DNA of 64,000 nucleotides from Cycas panzhihuaensis (taxonomy: Eukaryota > Cycadophyta), in contig CM041465.1 in assembly GCA_023213395.1 (NCBI GenBank), positions 9,114,001-9,178,000 on the forward strand, read 5' to 3'. The position numbers were made by a program, and so were the translations under genes. Shown in pieces: positions 44,421 to 55,454 of the stretch. Below the pieces are notes generated by a model. That model saw only the letters and a list, made by a program, of their open reading frames with translations, had not been told where the DNA came from and did not search any database. Every line of letters begins with the position of its first letter. Position 1 is the first letter of the stretch.

Positions 44421-46285
44421 TGAGGATGATCAAAAAGAGTTGGATATGGCATCAATCCAACCCCCCATTGACAAAGGGAAAAAGATTGTTGAGGATTTCC
44501 CTTCCCCTCAATCTTATACACCATGTTCTTCATCTGCACCTCCTGTACCATCTATTGCATCTTCATCTCGCTCCACTTGAACCTTCCACTTCATCTTACT
44601 GCTTCTCCCGCACTTAGACCGGAAGATATTGAGGTTCATGCCACATCATTTCGAAGTTACCTAAGTGGTACACTCAAACCAAGACAGATGGTCATATCAT
44701 TGAAGGAAACGTCCATCAAAGTATCGGAAGAAACAAACTTTGCACTTATGGTCAAGTGCTTTCTATTGATGAGCCTACTACCTTTGCAGAGGCTTCACAA
44801 AGTGATGCTTGAAAGTCGCCATGGATGAGGAGATTCACTCCATTCACAAGAATGGTACTTGGGACTTGGTCGAATTACCTCCACACAAACAGTAATCATT
44901 GTAAATGGGTCTACAAGACCAAATTCCATTCGATGGGACACTCAAGCGACATAAAGCAAGACTTGTAGCAAAGGGGTTTAAACAAAAGAAGGAATTGATT
45001 ACGAGGAGACCTTTGCACTGTAGCAAACATGAACACCATCGACTTCTCTTGGCCTTAGCCGCACAATGCAAATGGGTCAGATATCGATGGACGTGAAGAG
45101 CGCCTTCCTCAGCGGCGATCTTCAAGAGGAGGTATACTTGGAGCAACCTCCACAGTTACAAGGAACAAGGCAAGGAGCATTTAGTATGTCGCCTCAAGAA
45201 GGCTTTGTATGGCTTGAAGCAAGCTCCTAGGGCATGGTACGCAAAAATCGATGAATACTTTTTGAGACATGGGTTTCATCGATCCACATCTGATCCAAAC
45301 TTGTACATCAAACATGAACATCACCATGTCATTTATATTGCCTTGTATGTAGATGACTTAGTGATCACGGGTGATGACACTAAGCTCATCAATGTTCTCC
45401 AGGATGATTTGAAGAGAAGTTTTGAGATGACTGATCTTGGACTTTTCCATTATTTTCTAGGCTTTGAGCTATGGCAGTAGCTAGGCTATATCTTCATTTC
45501 CCAAGCAAAATATTCTTGGGACATCTTGCAGAGATTCAGGATGCACGACTGCAAGACGGCGCCTACACCCATGGAGAATCCAAGACCAAGCTTTCTCTTA
45601 ATGAGGAAGTCGAACCAATGATTCCACTCTCTATCGAGGTTGATTGGTAGCTTGATATATCTCACCAACACTGCCCGGACATTTCATTTGCGCTTGGGAT
45701 TTGCTCTCGCTTCATGTCTCAACCCAATCAAGCATTGGCAAGCAAAGAAAATGCATACTCAAGTATATCAAAGGAACATTGCGCCTTGGACTTGAGTATG
45801 TACATAAGGAGAGCTTCACTTCGAGTGGTTTTCCGATTCGACAAGGTGATGCCGGATAGCGGAGATCAACCTCGTGGATCTTTTTCCCTTGGTTCAAGCT
45901 TGTTTCGTGGAGTTGCAAGAAGCAACCCAATGTTACCTTGTCCTCCACCGGCAGTACAAAGCCGCAATCGCAGGCTTGTGAGGCTATCTGGCTACGACGG
46001 ATTCTTGGGAGCTTGGACTTGAGCAGGGTCACCCCACCAGGATACATTGCGACAATCAAAGGGTGCGCAAGTCAGCTGAGAATCTAGTCCTTCATGCGCG
46101 GACAAAACACATCGAGGGTCACCATCACTTCATCAGAGAACATGTTCAGAATGGTGAGATCAACCTCCAGTACAAACCTACAGAGGAGCAAATGCAGACA
46201 TCTTTACCAAACCTCTTGGTAGAGAAAAGTTTGTAAAATTCAGAGATGGTCTTGGTCCGACTTAACATTGTAAAATGTAAGGGGG
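44421..46285 (+). pseudogene. Element G reverse transcriptase and RNase H
   Basis: The RT is spread over three frames: MDEEIHSIHKNGTWDLVELP-like at 44822, [35 protein letters not shown]-like at 45085-45150, LYGLKQAPRAWYAKIDEYFL and IALYVDDLVITGDD (Y-V-D-D intact). FHYFLGFELWQ ends at a TAG. RNase H fragments follow at 45830-46190, with TKHIEGHHHFIREHVQN near 46105. Breaks are mostly one-base losses rather than substitutions. Confidence 0.9.
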
Positions 46286-46794
46286 TGTTAAACCTTATGT
46301 TTAAATGTTAAGTTAATGTACTTTATTTTTCATGTAATATATGCACTTTTACTTTAGGGGTGACTTATCACTTAAGTGATAAAGTGCACACCACATTCTT
46401 TCTAGTGACACAACGTTGTCACTAAAGGGTCAAATGGACCCTCATGCACTTTTGCTCACATGAGAGCCCAAAAGGACACATGTCCAACATGCAAGGCATG
46501 TATCTTGGATGTTTGACACTTGTCAAACATCCAAGGCCTTAAGTCTCTCATTTCACTCTATATAATGAGACCTCTCCTCATTGTCTCAAACAAGAGTTGG
46601 AGTTGTATTGTCATGCTATCAGTTTGCTAATCAAATGCTTTTTCTGGGAGGTTGGACCAATTCCAACTCCACATATTGGGTATCATTTTCTCTTGCTCCT
46701 ATTTCTCTGTGTTCTTTATGCTTTCATGCATTTGTAGTATTGTGCTTGTACTTATGATCTTGGGACTAATGTGGCCTAATGCCCATTTTTCACA
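46286..46794 (+). repeat. Element G 3' LTR
   Basis: 509 bp; ends TTTTTCACA, followed by GTAAT. Confidence 0.94.
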
Positions 46795-47248
46795 GTAATG
46801 TTCCAAAAAAGGAATGGAATTGAACTTATGTAATACAAGACACGTTCAAAAAATGGAATGCGACCAGAACTGACCAAAGGAAAAGAATATAAAAAGCGGA
46901 ATTCCACAACCATTCCAGCAGACGAACGCATGAATGAACAACAAAGGACATTCCAGACCTAATATGTCATCAAGAACACAAGTGTCGCAACCATTCCATT
47001 CTCCGTTCGAACTAGAGGATGCACGACTGAGCCATACGTCTTGAACTGAGAACGATTAAAGAGGTGTAAGTCCATTCATTTATTTTTAGCATTAAATCTG
47101 AACGACCTATGCGCCCTTCCAGTCGCAAAATGAAAACTGCAAGAATTCAGGAGACATACTTGCCAAAACTCCAGCCAGAATTTGAGGAATTACCGGTATC
47201 TTTTCGAACAAAAAGATCAAACAAGCAGGATAGGAAGATTTTGTAATC

Positions 47249-47681
47249 ATGCCTCCATTATATTGGGAACCTGAGCTTATGGAGCAAATTGTAATAGCCC
47301 TAAAATCAAACATGGGAAAAATTGAAATAAATTCAGAGGTCATTCATAAAGTAACAGGGTTATCAAAAGACAAGGAAATACCCATAGCTACAAAAACATC
47401 TAAGGTAGACCGAGAAATCTAGACAAAGGAGTTATGTAATCTGAATACCCGAGTTTATTCCAAAGGAATTAAAATTATAGACATCAGGGATAAGAAACTG
47501 CAATGGGCAGCAAAAAATATTATGACCCTTTTTTTTTCAAAACAGAAGCATACATATATTCTAGGAGGTATGATATCCATACTACCAGCATTACATGACG
47601 GGGTCAAGATGAATTGGTATGAATTTTTAGCAAACAATATGGAGCAACAGTTTGGGGAATTGCAGACTCACACCTTTTGAC
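47249..47681 (+). pseudogene. Element B post-integrase ORF, function unknown
   Basis: Reads MPPLYWEPELMEQIVIALKS, IEINSEVIHKVTGLSKDKEI, a TAG at about 47420, then KLQWAAKNIMTLFFSKQKHT and ILPALHDGVKMNWYEFLANN. With the few stops repaired it would exceed 140 residues. It lies after integrase, where Athila/Tat-like elements often carry an extra ORF. I see no signal peptide or clear transmembrane segment, so nothing supports an envelope role. A similar TAG lies just upstream of the ATG, so the ORF may start earlier. Confidence 0.5.
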
Positions 47682-47699
47682 AACCATCATTATTACTAG

Positions 47700-48300
47700 C
47701 CCTCTTATTCCAACAATGTCCAGATATTAAACCCCCCCTCTTTACCTATCCAACCAAGGGAACCTATGATTAAGAAATAGGTAAATACTATGCCTAATAC
47801 CACTCAGGATCCAAGAGTAAAAAGACAGGTAAAAACAAAGATGACTAAAATCCTGAAGTGGATTCAACACAAATCGGGAACTCCTTTTCCTTTATGACAA
47901 AAGCAAGTCACAAAAAAGGGTATTAAATGTGGAAGACAAAAAGTAGAAGAGATATCTGAAGAATAGGAGATGGAGCCTCCACTTACAACAGTAACAGAAC
48001 TAAGGGAAGGTTCTTTTCAACAACCCTTAAGGGAAAAGGATAAACAAATCATTTAGCTCTTAGAAGAATTAGAGCAAGGTTACAAATTAGAAATCATGGA
48101 ATTACAAGAAAAGATTAAGGAGAAAGATGCAATTATAGATACTTTAACCCAAATCAATGAGGAATTGTTATGAGCTATCAAGCCACCAAGAGAATAAGGA
48201 CTGCAAGAGCAGTCTTAACTTAAGGAGGGAGGAGGAAGAAAAGTACACGAAATTTTTTTTTGAAATTTTTGAATTAAGCAAGGATACTCAACCATTTTTG
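47700..48300 (+). other. Element B 3' region with coiled-coil remnant and polypurine tract
   Basis: Broken frames; at 48061-48175 one reads LEELEQGYKLEIMELQEKIK and EKDAIIDTLTQINEELL, a strong heptad pattern that is probably the end of the post-integrase protein. AAGGAGGGAGGAGGAAGAAA at 48222 is the best polypurine tract, though it lies about 70 bp before the LTR. Confidence 0.5.
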
Positions 48301-48315
48301 TTGACCCCGAATAGA

Positions 48316-48486
48316 TGTTGCAAATAAATTTAGCACATGTGCATCCAAAGGGAGCAATATACTGCTAATTCTGATTTAATACAGATGATAAATGTAGGGA
48401 AACCGTTCAACGAATGTTCGAAAAAAGGAACGGATGAAAAAGTAGTCAACAAACAAGTAGAACAGAGAACCATTCAATCACAGAAA
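48316..48486 (+). repeat. Element B 3' LTR, first part
   Basis: Aligns to 9733-9905. It begins TGTTGCAAAT. TGTTGACC at 48298 matches the LTR end GTCAACA better as an inverted repeat, but that extra stretch is absent from the 5' copy, so I place the boundary at 48316. Confidence 0.75.
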
Positions 48487-48680
48487 TGTTACATGTGGGA
48501 CAAATCACCTCTAATATAACCAATGACTTTTTACGTACTAATTGACCAATGACCTTTCAAATACTTACATAACAATATTATAATATGTGACCCTTAGACC
48601 CTAACTTAGAACTATAACATTATTGACCCTAAGACACAACTTACATATTAAACATTTACATTAAACAATATCTTCTAACA
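48487..48680 (-). repeat. Element H 3' LTR (short)
   Basis: 194 bp matching 52725-52917. It lacks about 210 bp that in the 5' copy lie between this homology and the PBS and that include the TATA region. Confidence 0.8.
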
Positions 48681-48687
48681 CCTCCCC

Positions 48688-49603
48688 TTAATGTTTCATG
48701 TCAAGACCACAAAACTGGATACCAAAGACATCATGACACCTAGTATTAAGGACCAACAACAAGACTAACTCAAGACTTGATATAAGATGATGTTTGAATT
48801 TGCAGTGCCTTAATCTGGGAATCTTCCTGAAGACGATGTCATAGGCCCAATCTTCAATTGAAATGCAGCAAAGCCTATATATTATACTTGTTCTGTCATC
48901 TCTTGTTTCTGCTACTGTATCTAAGTGTTCCTGTTGTAGGTGTGATCTCTTCTGATTATTATTTCCAGGATCAAATGTGACAACATGGAATTTGGGTTTC
49001 AAGATTTCCATGAAGAGAAAGGATTCCTCCTTATTTGTAAGCAATGATCAACTCATTAGACCAATAAACACTCTCATGAAAGGAAAGGAGAGACAATGAT
49101 TTCTTTCCTAGCTCCACAAGTGTAGGTACTTGTCCTAAACCAACAAAATACTTTCTTTTCTCTATATCATCCAAGGGATCTTTTGTGCCAAATATGATGA
49201 GAATTTCTGTCATGAACACATGTACATACTTCCCAATTATGGCTACATAAAGACAATATATCACTTCAACATGATTGACTTTCATGACTAAGTAACCTGC
49301 CCAAAATATACAACAATCTCCGTGGACAAGATTATGACCAAATGACATTCCAAATGTGTCATTTTTCTCTTTGAATGAATATTCTAGAGCCATTGCAGGA
49401 TATGTTGACACAATCTGAATTCTTTCAAGGATTAGACCAGAAAATGTTGTCATATTGAATGTGATCATACAAAGTTTTGTGCATGTGCATACAACCATGT
49501 GACCTGACATCATTTGGAACCTAGCAACACATTTATCAACATAAATTAAGTTAATATTACCCAAACTTTCCATCAATGTAGCTGTGTCTCCATGATGTAC
49601 CAC
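48688..49603 (-). CDS. Element H second ORF, unidentified
   Basis: A 190-codon frame (49603 to 49031) includes ATLMESLGNINLIYVDKC, NDTFGMSFGHNLVHGDCC and KYFVGLGQVPTLVELGKKSL. A second open frame (49044 to 48688) overlaps its end and includes EDWAYDIVFRKIPRLRHCKF. I recognise neither. They are not pol domains. The stretch follows the gag in the same orientation and ends at the polypurine tract. It may be a captured host segment or chance openness; frame breaks between the two suggest decay. Confidence 0.35.
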
Positions 49604-49639
49604 CTATAAAAGATGATCACTTGCAAGTTTTTCAACCTT

Positions 49640-50470
49640 CATTCTTTCAATAATTTTCAAGGTAGTTTTTCCTGTCAACATGCTAAGGCTCAAGGTGTTG
49701 ATGAGATAATATTCTTCTCAATCTTCAAATCTACATTTTTATCTTCTTCCTTAGATTTCAAATGGTGATCATCGGACTCATTTGTTACTTTAATACTTAG
49801 TTTATTTTTAGGAATGTGCAACAAGGGTTCACAATCATTATGTTTACTTATTTCCTCAACAACAGAGGACCTATTCTCAGAAACAAGTTCACCTGTCTTT
49901 TCAACTTCCTTAAGAACATCAGATGTGTCTATGAGAACTTTATTTTTACAAGAATCAACCTAATTATTTGTATCCCCCCATTTTGCTTTCCTCTTTAGCT
50001 TCTTTTTCTGGTTCTTGGTTAGGTTGTTGCACATAGCCAGCTCTCCAAGAGTAACATTTTTTTCTACTTCATCCTACTTACCTGCAACACAACATTTGTT
50101 TGTCTTTCTGACAGTCTCCTGCACTTCTTCAAGGCTCTTTTCATACACTTCCCACAACAAATTCTAGGCCTCTTTAGTTGAGTCAATATTTTGAATTGTA
50201 TGAATAAGGAATTGGTAAGAAAGAAGAAGGTTTTTCTTGTCAAAAGCTACAAGCATCACATCAATAGCTATTATGTTCTTCTTCTTGAGAGTTTCCTCCC
50301 CTTCTTCATTAATCAATGCAGGATCATCAAGAATAATTTTCCATAGCCTTTTAAACATAAAGATACATTCTATTTTGATTTTCCAAATTTGAAAATTAGT
50401 TCCAATATATTTGGGCAAGGTTGTGTTATTATCAATTATCCAAAATTCTTTTTAGTTTTTGGCACAAAGA
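49640..50470 (-). pseudogene. Element H gag-like ORF
   Basis: Minus-strand reading: LPKYIGTNFQIWKIKIECIF, MFKRLWKIILDDPALINEEG, NIIAIDVMLVAFDKKNLLLS and IQNIDSTKEA, then a TAG at a Trp position and LLWEVYEKSLEEVQETVRKT. A long charged tail follows, Lys/Glu-rich and without a CCHC knuckle. The layout and the motif V-[YF]-E-x-x-x-E-E-[IV]-Q parallel element C, where the ORF is intact. Confidence 0.7.
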
Positions 50471-52497
50471 TAATAATATCACTCAACTCCATGATGTATG
50501 AATGTGCCTACTTCAACCTAAAACCAATTTGTCCAGTTAGCAGAAGAATACCTCAAACTACATACCAACACGCTTGTTTCTAACGTACAATTCCAATGCC
50601 TCAGACTGTTTGAAAAATGGATGCCCGGATAGAGAGATACAAGAAAAAATATGCGAACACCTCTTTATGAAGAACAACTTATGTTATTAGGAGATTAGCC
50701 CCTTTAACAGATTAACAGTTGGTCATAATAAAGCTTTATATGACCACGGTCTTAATGGCAAGGGGGTTGATAGACCTCAATCATCATTTCAATCTAACTT
50801 AATTTCAGTTTCACCTTACAAATATAAAATCCGCTTACTTATGTTTTACGTCTGCGGATCCGATGAAACCTTGTAATATAATTAAATTTAATCCAAATGT
50901 TAAATTGTCAACATGGAGGGTGTATTATCAAAGCCTAATTGATCTACAGCGCGGTGGCAAATTCTTCTTTGATTCTAACCGGCAATTGATTGAGCCTCTG
51001 TCTTCGCCTCCACTTCGTTCAGGCATTTCTCTCCACTAAAATCGATGCATCTTTGTAAGGTCTTCATATGCCACCACTCAATCTCGTTTGCTCTCTGGCT
51101 ATGATATTCATTTGGGTGTACTCCAATATTTATGAAGGGTTGTTGCTAGTAAAAATTCGATCGATGTCCTTGCATTCACGTGATCTTCATCTGCATGGGT
51201 GATTCTCCAATTTTCTCCAAAACAGTGGGCGTTCTGGCATATGCGATGGAGGATAACCTTCTTTTGAAAGGCGGGTAAGAACGACCCCTTTCCTGCTATT
51301 AAAATGGCAAAGTAAATTAAAGGACTCTATTTGGGAAGGCGGGCGACAGTCACACGGTCATCTTCATTCATAAAACATCGGTCGAGCAAGCAAGGAAGAA
51401 AGGAAGTTGTGCCCTTTTCTTTGATTTCTCTTTTTTTTTTTTCTTGAGCAATGATGGCCTCTGCAAGCAAGAAGTCAAGTACATCTAAGAGCAAGAGAAC
51501 TAGAGCACAGACAGCATCTTCTGAATCTCAGTCTGTCACTCGCAGTGGACGTAAGAGAGTTGCATCTAAGCGAGATGCAACAATTCCAACAAATCCATTC
51601 GATTTCTCTACAATGTCAAGCCTACTCAATCTATCTTCTTTAATACTTCACAAGTCAATTATAAGATTTTAGTTCCAACGTGCAAATCAATTATTTTGTT
51701 CGTTGCGTCTACTTCTCTTTTTTTCTTACATATAGAGTCCTCTTAAGTGCCTAAGGATTCAAGGTCTTTATGGCTATCCCTCTATTATGCCTAGGGTTTA
51801 CCATACACAGCCATGGTCTGTCCTCTCATTAGCTGCAATGAGGCGGTATCAAGTGGACAAATTTTCCATACAGAGCACGCCGCAGATTTCCCGAGAGAGA
51901 GAGAGATTCTTCCTTTAGTTGGTATGCTATTCTTTATCTATAGGAGAATAGCTTCAGGCTATTCATCTATCAAGAGACAATAGTTTGTTCCTTGAATATC
52001 CCATTATATTGTTCTTCTAGCAGGTAGAAATCTAATGCCCGATTTATGATTTTGCAAGGCAAATATATAAGATCTTCTTTCATTCATAAGCTCTTGTGCA
52101 TGCAAGGTTTATTTGTAACAGGAGTTTCTCCATACAAAATAATTTCATACGTACTTAGTAATTGACTTCACTCAATATTTCAATACAAGCCCTAGTAGGT
52201 ACAGACCCTTTATTTTCAAACAAAATTCAATGGCTAATAAAATCATTCATATGTCATCAACTTCCCGCTTCGCAAATTCACACCAACACAAAGCTTTCTC
52301 CTCAAAATAAGTAAAGGAACAGTATTACTCGGAGAGATTCTGTCTCGCATCAAGCTTGGCACGATTTGAGACAACGATGGCCCTAGGGCACCATCCCAAA
52401 AACAAATCTTCAATCTGGCAAACAACTCTATGGAGCCACCTCTCCACACGTCAATAATTTGATGAATCTGCACAACGAAAAGCTTAACAAACAACTT
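50471..52497 (-). other. Element H leader
   Basis: About 2 kb between PBS and gag. No minus-strand gene was seen. On the plus strand, 51451-51669 is a short open frame after a pyrimidine-rich run (annotated separately). GAGAGAGAGAGA lies near 51893. Confidence 0.5.
51451..51669 (+). CDS. Short basic Ser/Lys/Arg-rich ORF, antisense within element H leader
   Basis: The frame opens MMASASKKSSTSKSKRTRAQ and continues SVTRSGRKRVASKRDATIP, then TNPFDFSTMSSLLNL. The N-terminal 50 residues look like a nuclear-type basic tail. The preceding 200 bp are pyrimidine-rich, resembling a 5' untranslated leader. There is a possible 5' splice site context after STMSS, so the last residues may be intronic. It could be the first exon of a captured host gene. 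Function unknown. Confidence 0.3.
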
Positions 52498-52509
52498 GCT
52501 CTGATACCA
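52498..52509 (-). other. Element H primer-binding site
   Basis: TGGTATCAGAGC on the minus strand; initiator tRNA-Met type. Confidence 0.85.
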
Positions 52510-52511
52510 TT

Positions 52512-52917
52512 TTAAACTTTCTTTTGGAGGGCATTCAACATCAGCACCAATCAACAAGATCAATTAACAAAACATGAATTGTATTAACTCAGATCAAGAT
52601 GATTACATCATGATACTACTGCACCACAGACTCAACATGAGTCTCCATGATAACTTGATGATCCCTACTCTACCTCACTCACCTATTTATATATCATAGG
52701 TGGGAACATATGAGATGAGGTGAGCTACATGTGGGACAAATGACCTCTAACATAACCAATGACTTTTTACCTACTAATTGACCAATGACCTTTCAAATAC
52801 TTACATAACAATATTATAATATGTGACCCTTAGACCCTAACTTAGAACTATTAACATTATTGACCCTAAGACACAACTTACATATTAAACATTTACATTA
52901 AACATTATCTTCTAACA
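52512..52917 (-). repeat. Element H 5' LTR
   Basis: About 400 bp between PBS and the right end. The outer 193 bp (52725-52917) match the 3' LTR. The inner part carries TATATAAATAGG on the minus strand near 52690. The inner boundary is uncertain because no clear CA end precedes the PBS. Confidence 0.65.
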
Positions 52918-52922
52918 AGGAA

Positions 52923-53472
52923 TGCACTATATAGACAAAGAATGCGCGCAATCTGGGAATGCACCAGGAACATTCCCAAAACAAATCAAGCAAGAAAATG
53001 ACGTGGGCAAGGATCGTATGGATGCACGTGCGAATTAGCTAGCCAAGGGATGGATTACTTAACAAAAGGGTGTGCGTTAAGAAAAAGGGACAGTTGTGAC
53101 TTTTAGTCACAATTGTTCCTCAACAGGGACGCACAAAGTATTTAAACACATCCAATCATTGAGATCCATGTGAGAGCCGAGTTAAGTGATCTTTTGAGGT
53201 CTAGTCTAGTACAGATAACCAGTCTAGCATTGTATGGACAGAATATGATGTAAATCATTGACTATTATTTAATAATATTACAAAGTTACATGGAATCCAT
53301 TTGTGCTTGATGAGGAATGCATGATGCTTATTATGTTTTACAGTTATATTGTAGACTTATGAGGCATAATTTGATAATTGAATATGTATGTTGACCATGA
53401 GCACACACCCTAGACTACAGTGGAAACCTTGACAAAGTGGATATCTCAGTAGGGGCAGATATTGAGTCAACA
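52923..53472 (+). repeat. Element B 3' LTR, second part
   Basis: Aligns with 9906-10174 plus 27026-27307 and ends GAGTCAACA; CACTC follows. Confidence 0.9.
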
Positions 53473-53655
53473 CACTCCTCTAACATGGAGTTCATAAAAA
53501 ATTTCTTTAATAGTGACATCACCTATTGTGACTTTAACATTTTCCATTAGGTCTTGTCCTAATACAACTTGTCGTCCCCCAACACTTACTTGAAAATTAC
53601 AGTGTTGAGCTAAAATTCTATCTATGAAATTATGAGTGCTTCTTGGATTGATCAA
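53473..53655 (-). pseudogene. Element A protease, N-terminal part
   Basis: Minus-strand reading: INPRSTHNFIDRILAQHCNF, then GGRQVVLGQDLMENVKVTI and IKEIFYELHVRG. The retropepsin site normally reads D-S-G-S-T-H; here it is N-P-R-S-T-H, so the catalytic Asp is lost. It continues at 9732 after removal of B. Confidence 0.82.
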
Positions 53656-55016
53656 GATTATAACAACCTATTTTTTTCCTCACAATTTTAGTGCATCTGA
53701 TCTTGTGAGGTCACTCATAACTGAAAATGACATTTTCATAATGTCTTGCTTGTGATTGCAGTAGTCTTCTTGTGATTCATGATAATTTTCTTTAAGTATT
53801 TCTAGATTTACTTCTTTCTCATATTCTTCGTTTTGTGCTACAGGAGACAACTCAATTGTATATAACTAATTTCTCTGACATTTATGACCTGGTGTCCATT
53901 TCTCGGTACATCTAAAACATAGATTCTTCTTCCTTAAATCTACTTGGTCTGCTCTTGTTCTTTGAAGCACGGTTCTAGTTGGTCAATTGGATTTGGTTGG
54001 CAAGGGGTTGTGACGAATAGTTGGTGAGGGATTAGATCGAGCAAAGGGAGGGATATAAGCTCTTGTTTTAGCTTTTCATAATTCATTAAACTTATTTTCA
54101 TGTATTATGGCAAGTTGTATTTCTTTATTAAGATCTTTTGGCTTCTGGATCTTTACATCAGCTTGGATTTCCATTATCAAGCCATCGATATATAATTGAA
54201 TGAGTCTACTAGTTGGGATGTCTTCTAATACATAGCTCAACTTAGTGAATGATGTGTTGTATTCTTCTATATATGTGATCTGTTTTAATTCCTGCAATTC
54301 ACAATAGTAATCATGATTGGTTACCGTTTCAAATCATTCAATAAATAAACGAATAAATTCTTTCCATGTTGGTAATTGGCTTCGAAATGAGGTACGTTCT
54401 AGACACTACCACCATTCACATGCTATTCCATCTAAGTGTAAGGTAGCTAAAGCAACTTGTTCAATTGGCTCAATTTCAACCAGACAAAAATAATTTTCCA
54501 TTTGTTAGATCCATACTTTTGGTTCATGTGATTTCTATTTAATATTAAAGTGTCGTATCACAATTTTCTCTAGCTTTTTCATTTCTATGATTATATAGTT
54601 TGTAAATAGTTAAAATATGCTTGAAATCTAACCATTTTTTGTTCTTCAGGGGTAAGATTTTGATAGTCATTAAGATATTTCTTAATAGATTCGTTATCGA
54701 GGTTAACTTGAGTTATCCAGGGACTAGAATGATCCTTTGTAGATCAGGTTCTAGCATATGATTGACGATTGATTCCTTTGTCCTCTGAGTCAGGGATAAT
54801 TATGTCATTTTTTCTACCTGATGCCATGATTGTTAATTTATCTAAAATCTGTTGTAAGGTGTGGTTTAAGAGTGCGTTTGACGTTTGGACTGCTTTGTGA
54901 ACCGATTGGGTAATATGTTTAACTATATCTGTTTGGATTGAATTATTTGCCATTTCTTTAGCGTTCATTACCTTTATAATGGTATAAGTACAATCCCATT
55001 GGTAACCTCTTGTCAC
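53656..55016 (-). pseudogene. Element A gag with zinc knuckle
   Basis: Starts near 54962-55016 (MNAKEMANNSIQTDIVKHIT). The gag core has LKQITYIEEYNTSFTKLSYV and TSRLIQLYIDGLIMEIQADV (54076-54297), and the knuckle reads CFRCTEKWTPGHKC at about 53885-53930, a chromovirus-type spacing. Frameshifts and stops between 54300 and 54740 break it. Confidence 0.82.
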
Positions 55017-55420
55017 TATGGCATTTTATGTCATCGTTTACATCAATTTTATATGGGCATAAAACACAAAAAGATGAGGTACCTATAACTAGTCAAAAGA
55101 TTTATTACTCCTTGTTTCTATTAATTTCCCATGTTGAGAAGATATACAATGTTGATTTTTATCATCAAGAAGAGTATAATACTCTTATCAATAAAATATA
55201 TTAAAGCTTGTGGGAGCCTAGTTCTTATATGATATGATGTGAATATGTAACTTTTAACAATGATATAAGGAATATAAATGCTTATAGATATCTTATACTA
55301 AGTGATCGTATAAATAATCATAAGATGAATATAAAATGAATGTATTAAAAATATGGCTTATAATTTATGTGGATATAGAATATAAGAGGCAAAGATATAT
55401 GAAATAACATATACTATATC

Positions 55421-55454
<34 letters not shown>

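Larger units (their letters stand above)
39828..46794 (+). mobile_element. Element G: Ty1/copia retrotransposon in element B
   Basis: LTRs at 39828-40351 (524 bp) and 46286-46794 (509 bp) begin TGTTAAACC and end TTTTTCACA. Flanks GCAAT and GTAAT form a one-mismatch TSD. Interior: PBS, GC-rich leader, gag, protease, integrase, RT, RNase H, polypurine tract GTAAGGGGG before the 3' LTR. LTR differences are mostly one-base length changes in homopolymers and one about 9-bp deletion. Confidence 0.94.
48487..52917 (-). mobile_element. Element H: gag-only copia-type element in element B 3' LTR
   Basis: Outer ends are TGTTAC (left) and CTAACA (right). Flanks AGAAA and AGGAA are a one-mismatch TSD; the B 5' LTR shows the empty site near 9898. 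Read on the minus strand: 5' LTR, PBS at 52498-52509, 1.9-kb leader, gag-like ORF, an unidentified ORF, purine tract TTAAGGGGAGG, 3' LTR. No RT, integrase or protease was found. The gag resembles that of element C. Confidence 0.85.
9733..53472 (+). mobile_element. Element B: Ty3/gypsy, Tat/Athila-like, split by four copia insertions
   Basis: LTRs of about 725 bp each are present in two pieces: 5' LTR 9733-10174 plus 27026-27307; 3' LTR 48316-48486 plus 52923-53472. Flanks are TACTT and CACTC, a degraded 5-bp TSD that differs only by C-to-T changes. Interior: gag, four zinc knuckles, protease, a second gag-like domain, RT, RNase H, integrase, and a post-integrase ORF. The native length is about 10 kb. 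RT and integrase style, the RLDW-type layout and the tRNA-Asp-like PBS suggest the Tat/Athila side of gypsy; this lineage call is inference. Confidence 0.88.

Noticed and set aside
47249-47681. Envelope gene in element B
   Set aside because: No signal peptide, transmembrane segment or furin-like site is visible in the readable frame; only its position after integrase suggested it.
48298-48315. TGTTGACC as the true start of the element B LTR
   Set aside because: It pairs well with the LTR end GTCAACA, but the sequence is absent from the 5' LTR, whose flank is an acceptable TSD that restores the element A protease frame. Kept as uncertain.
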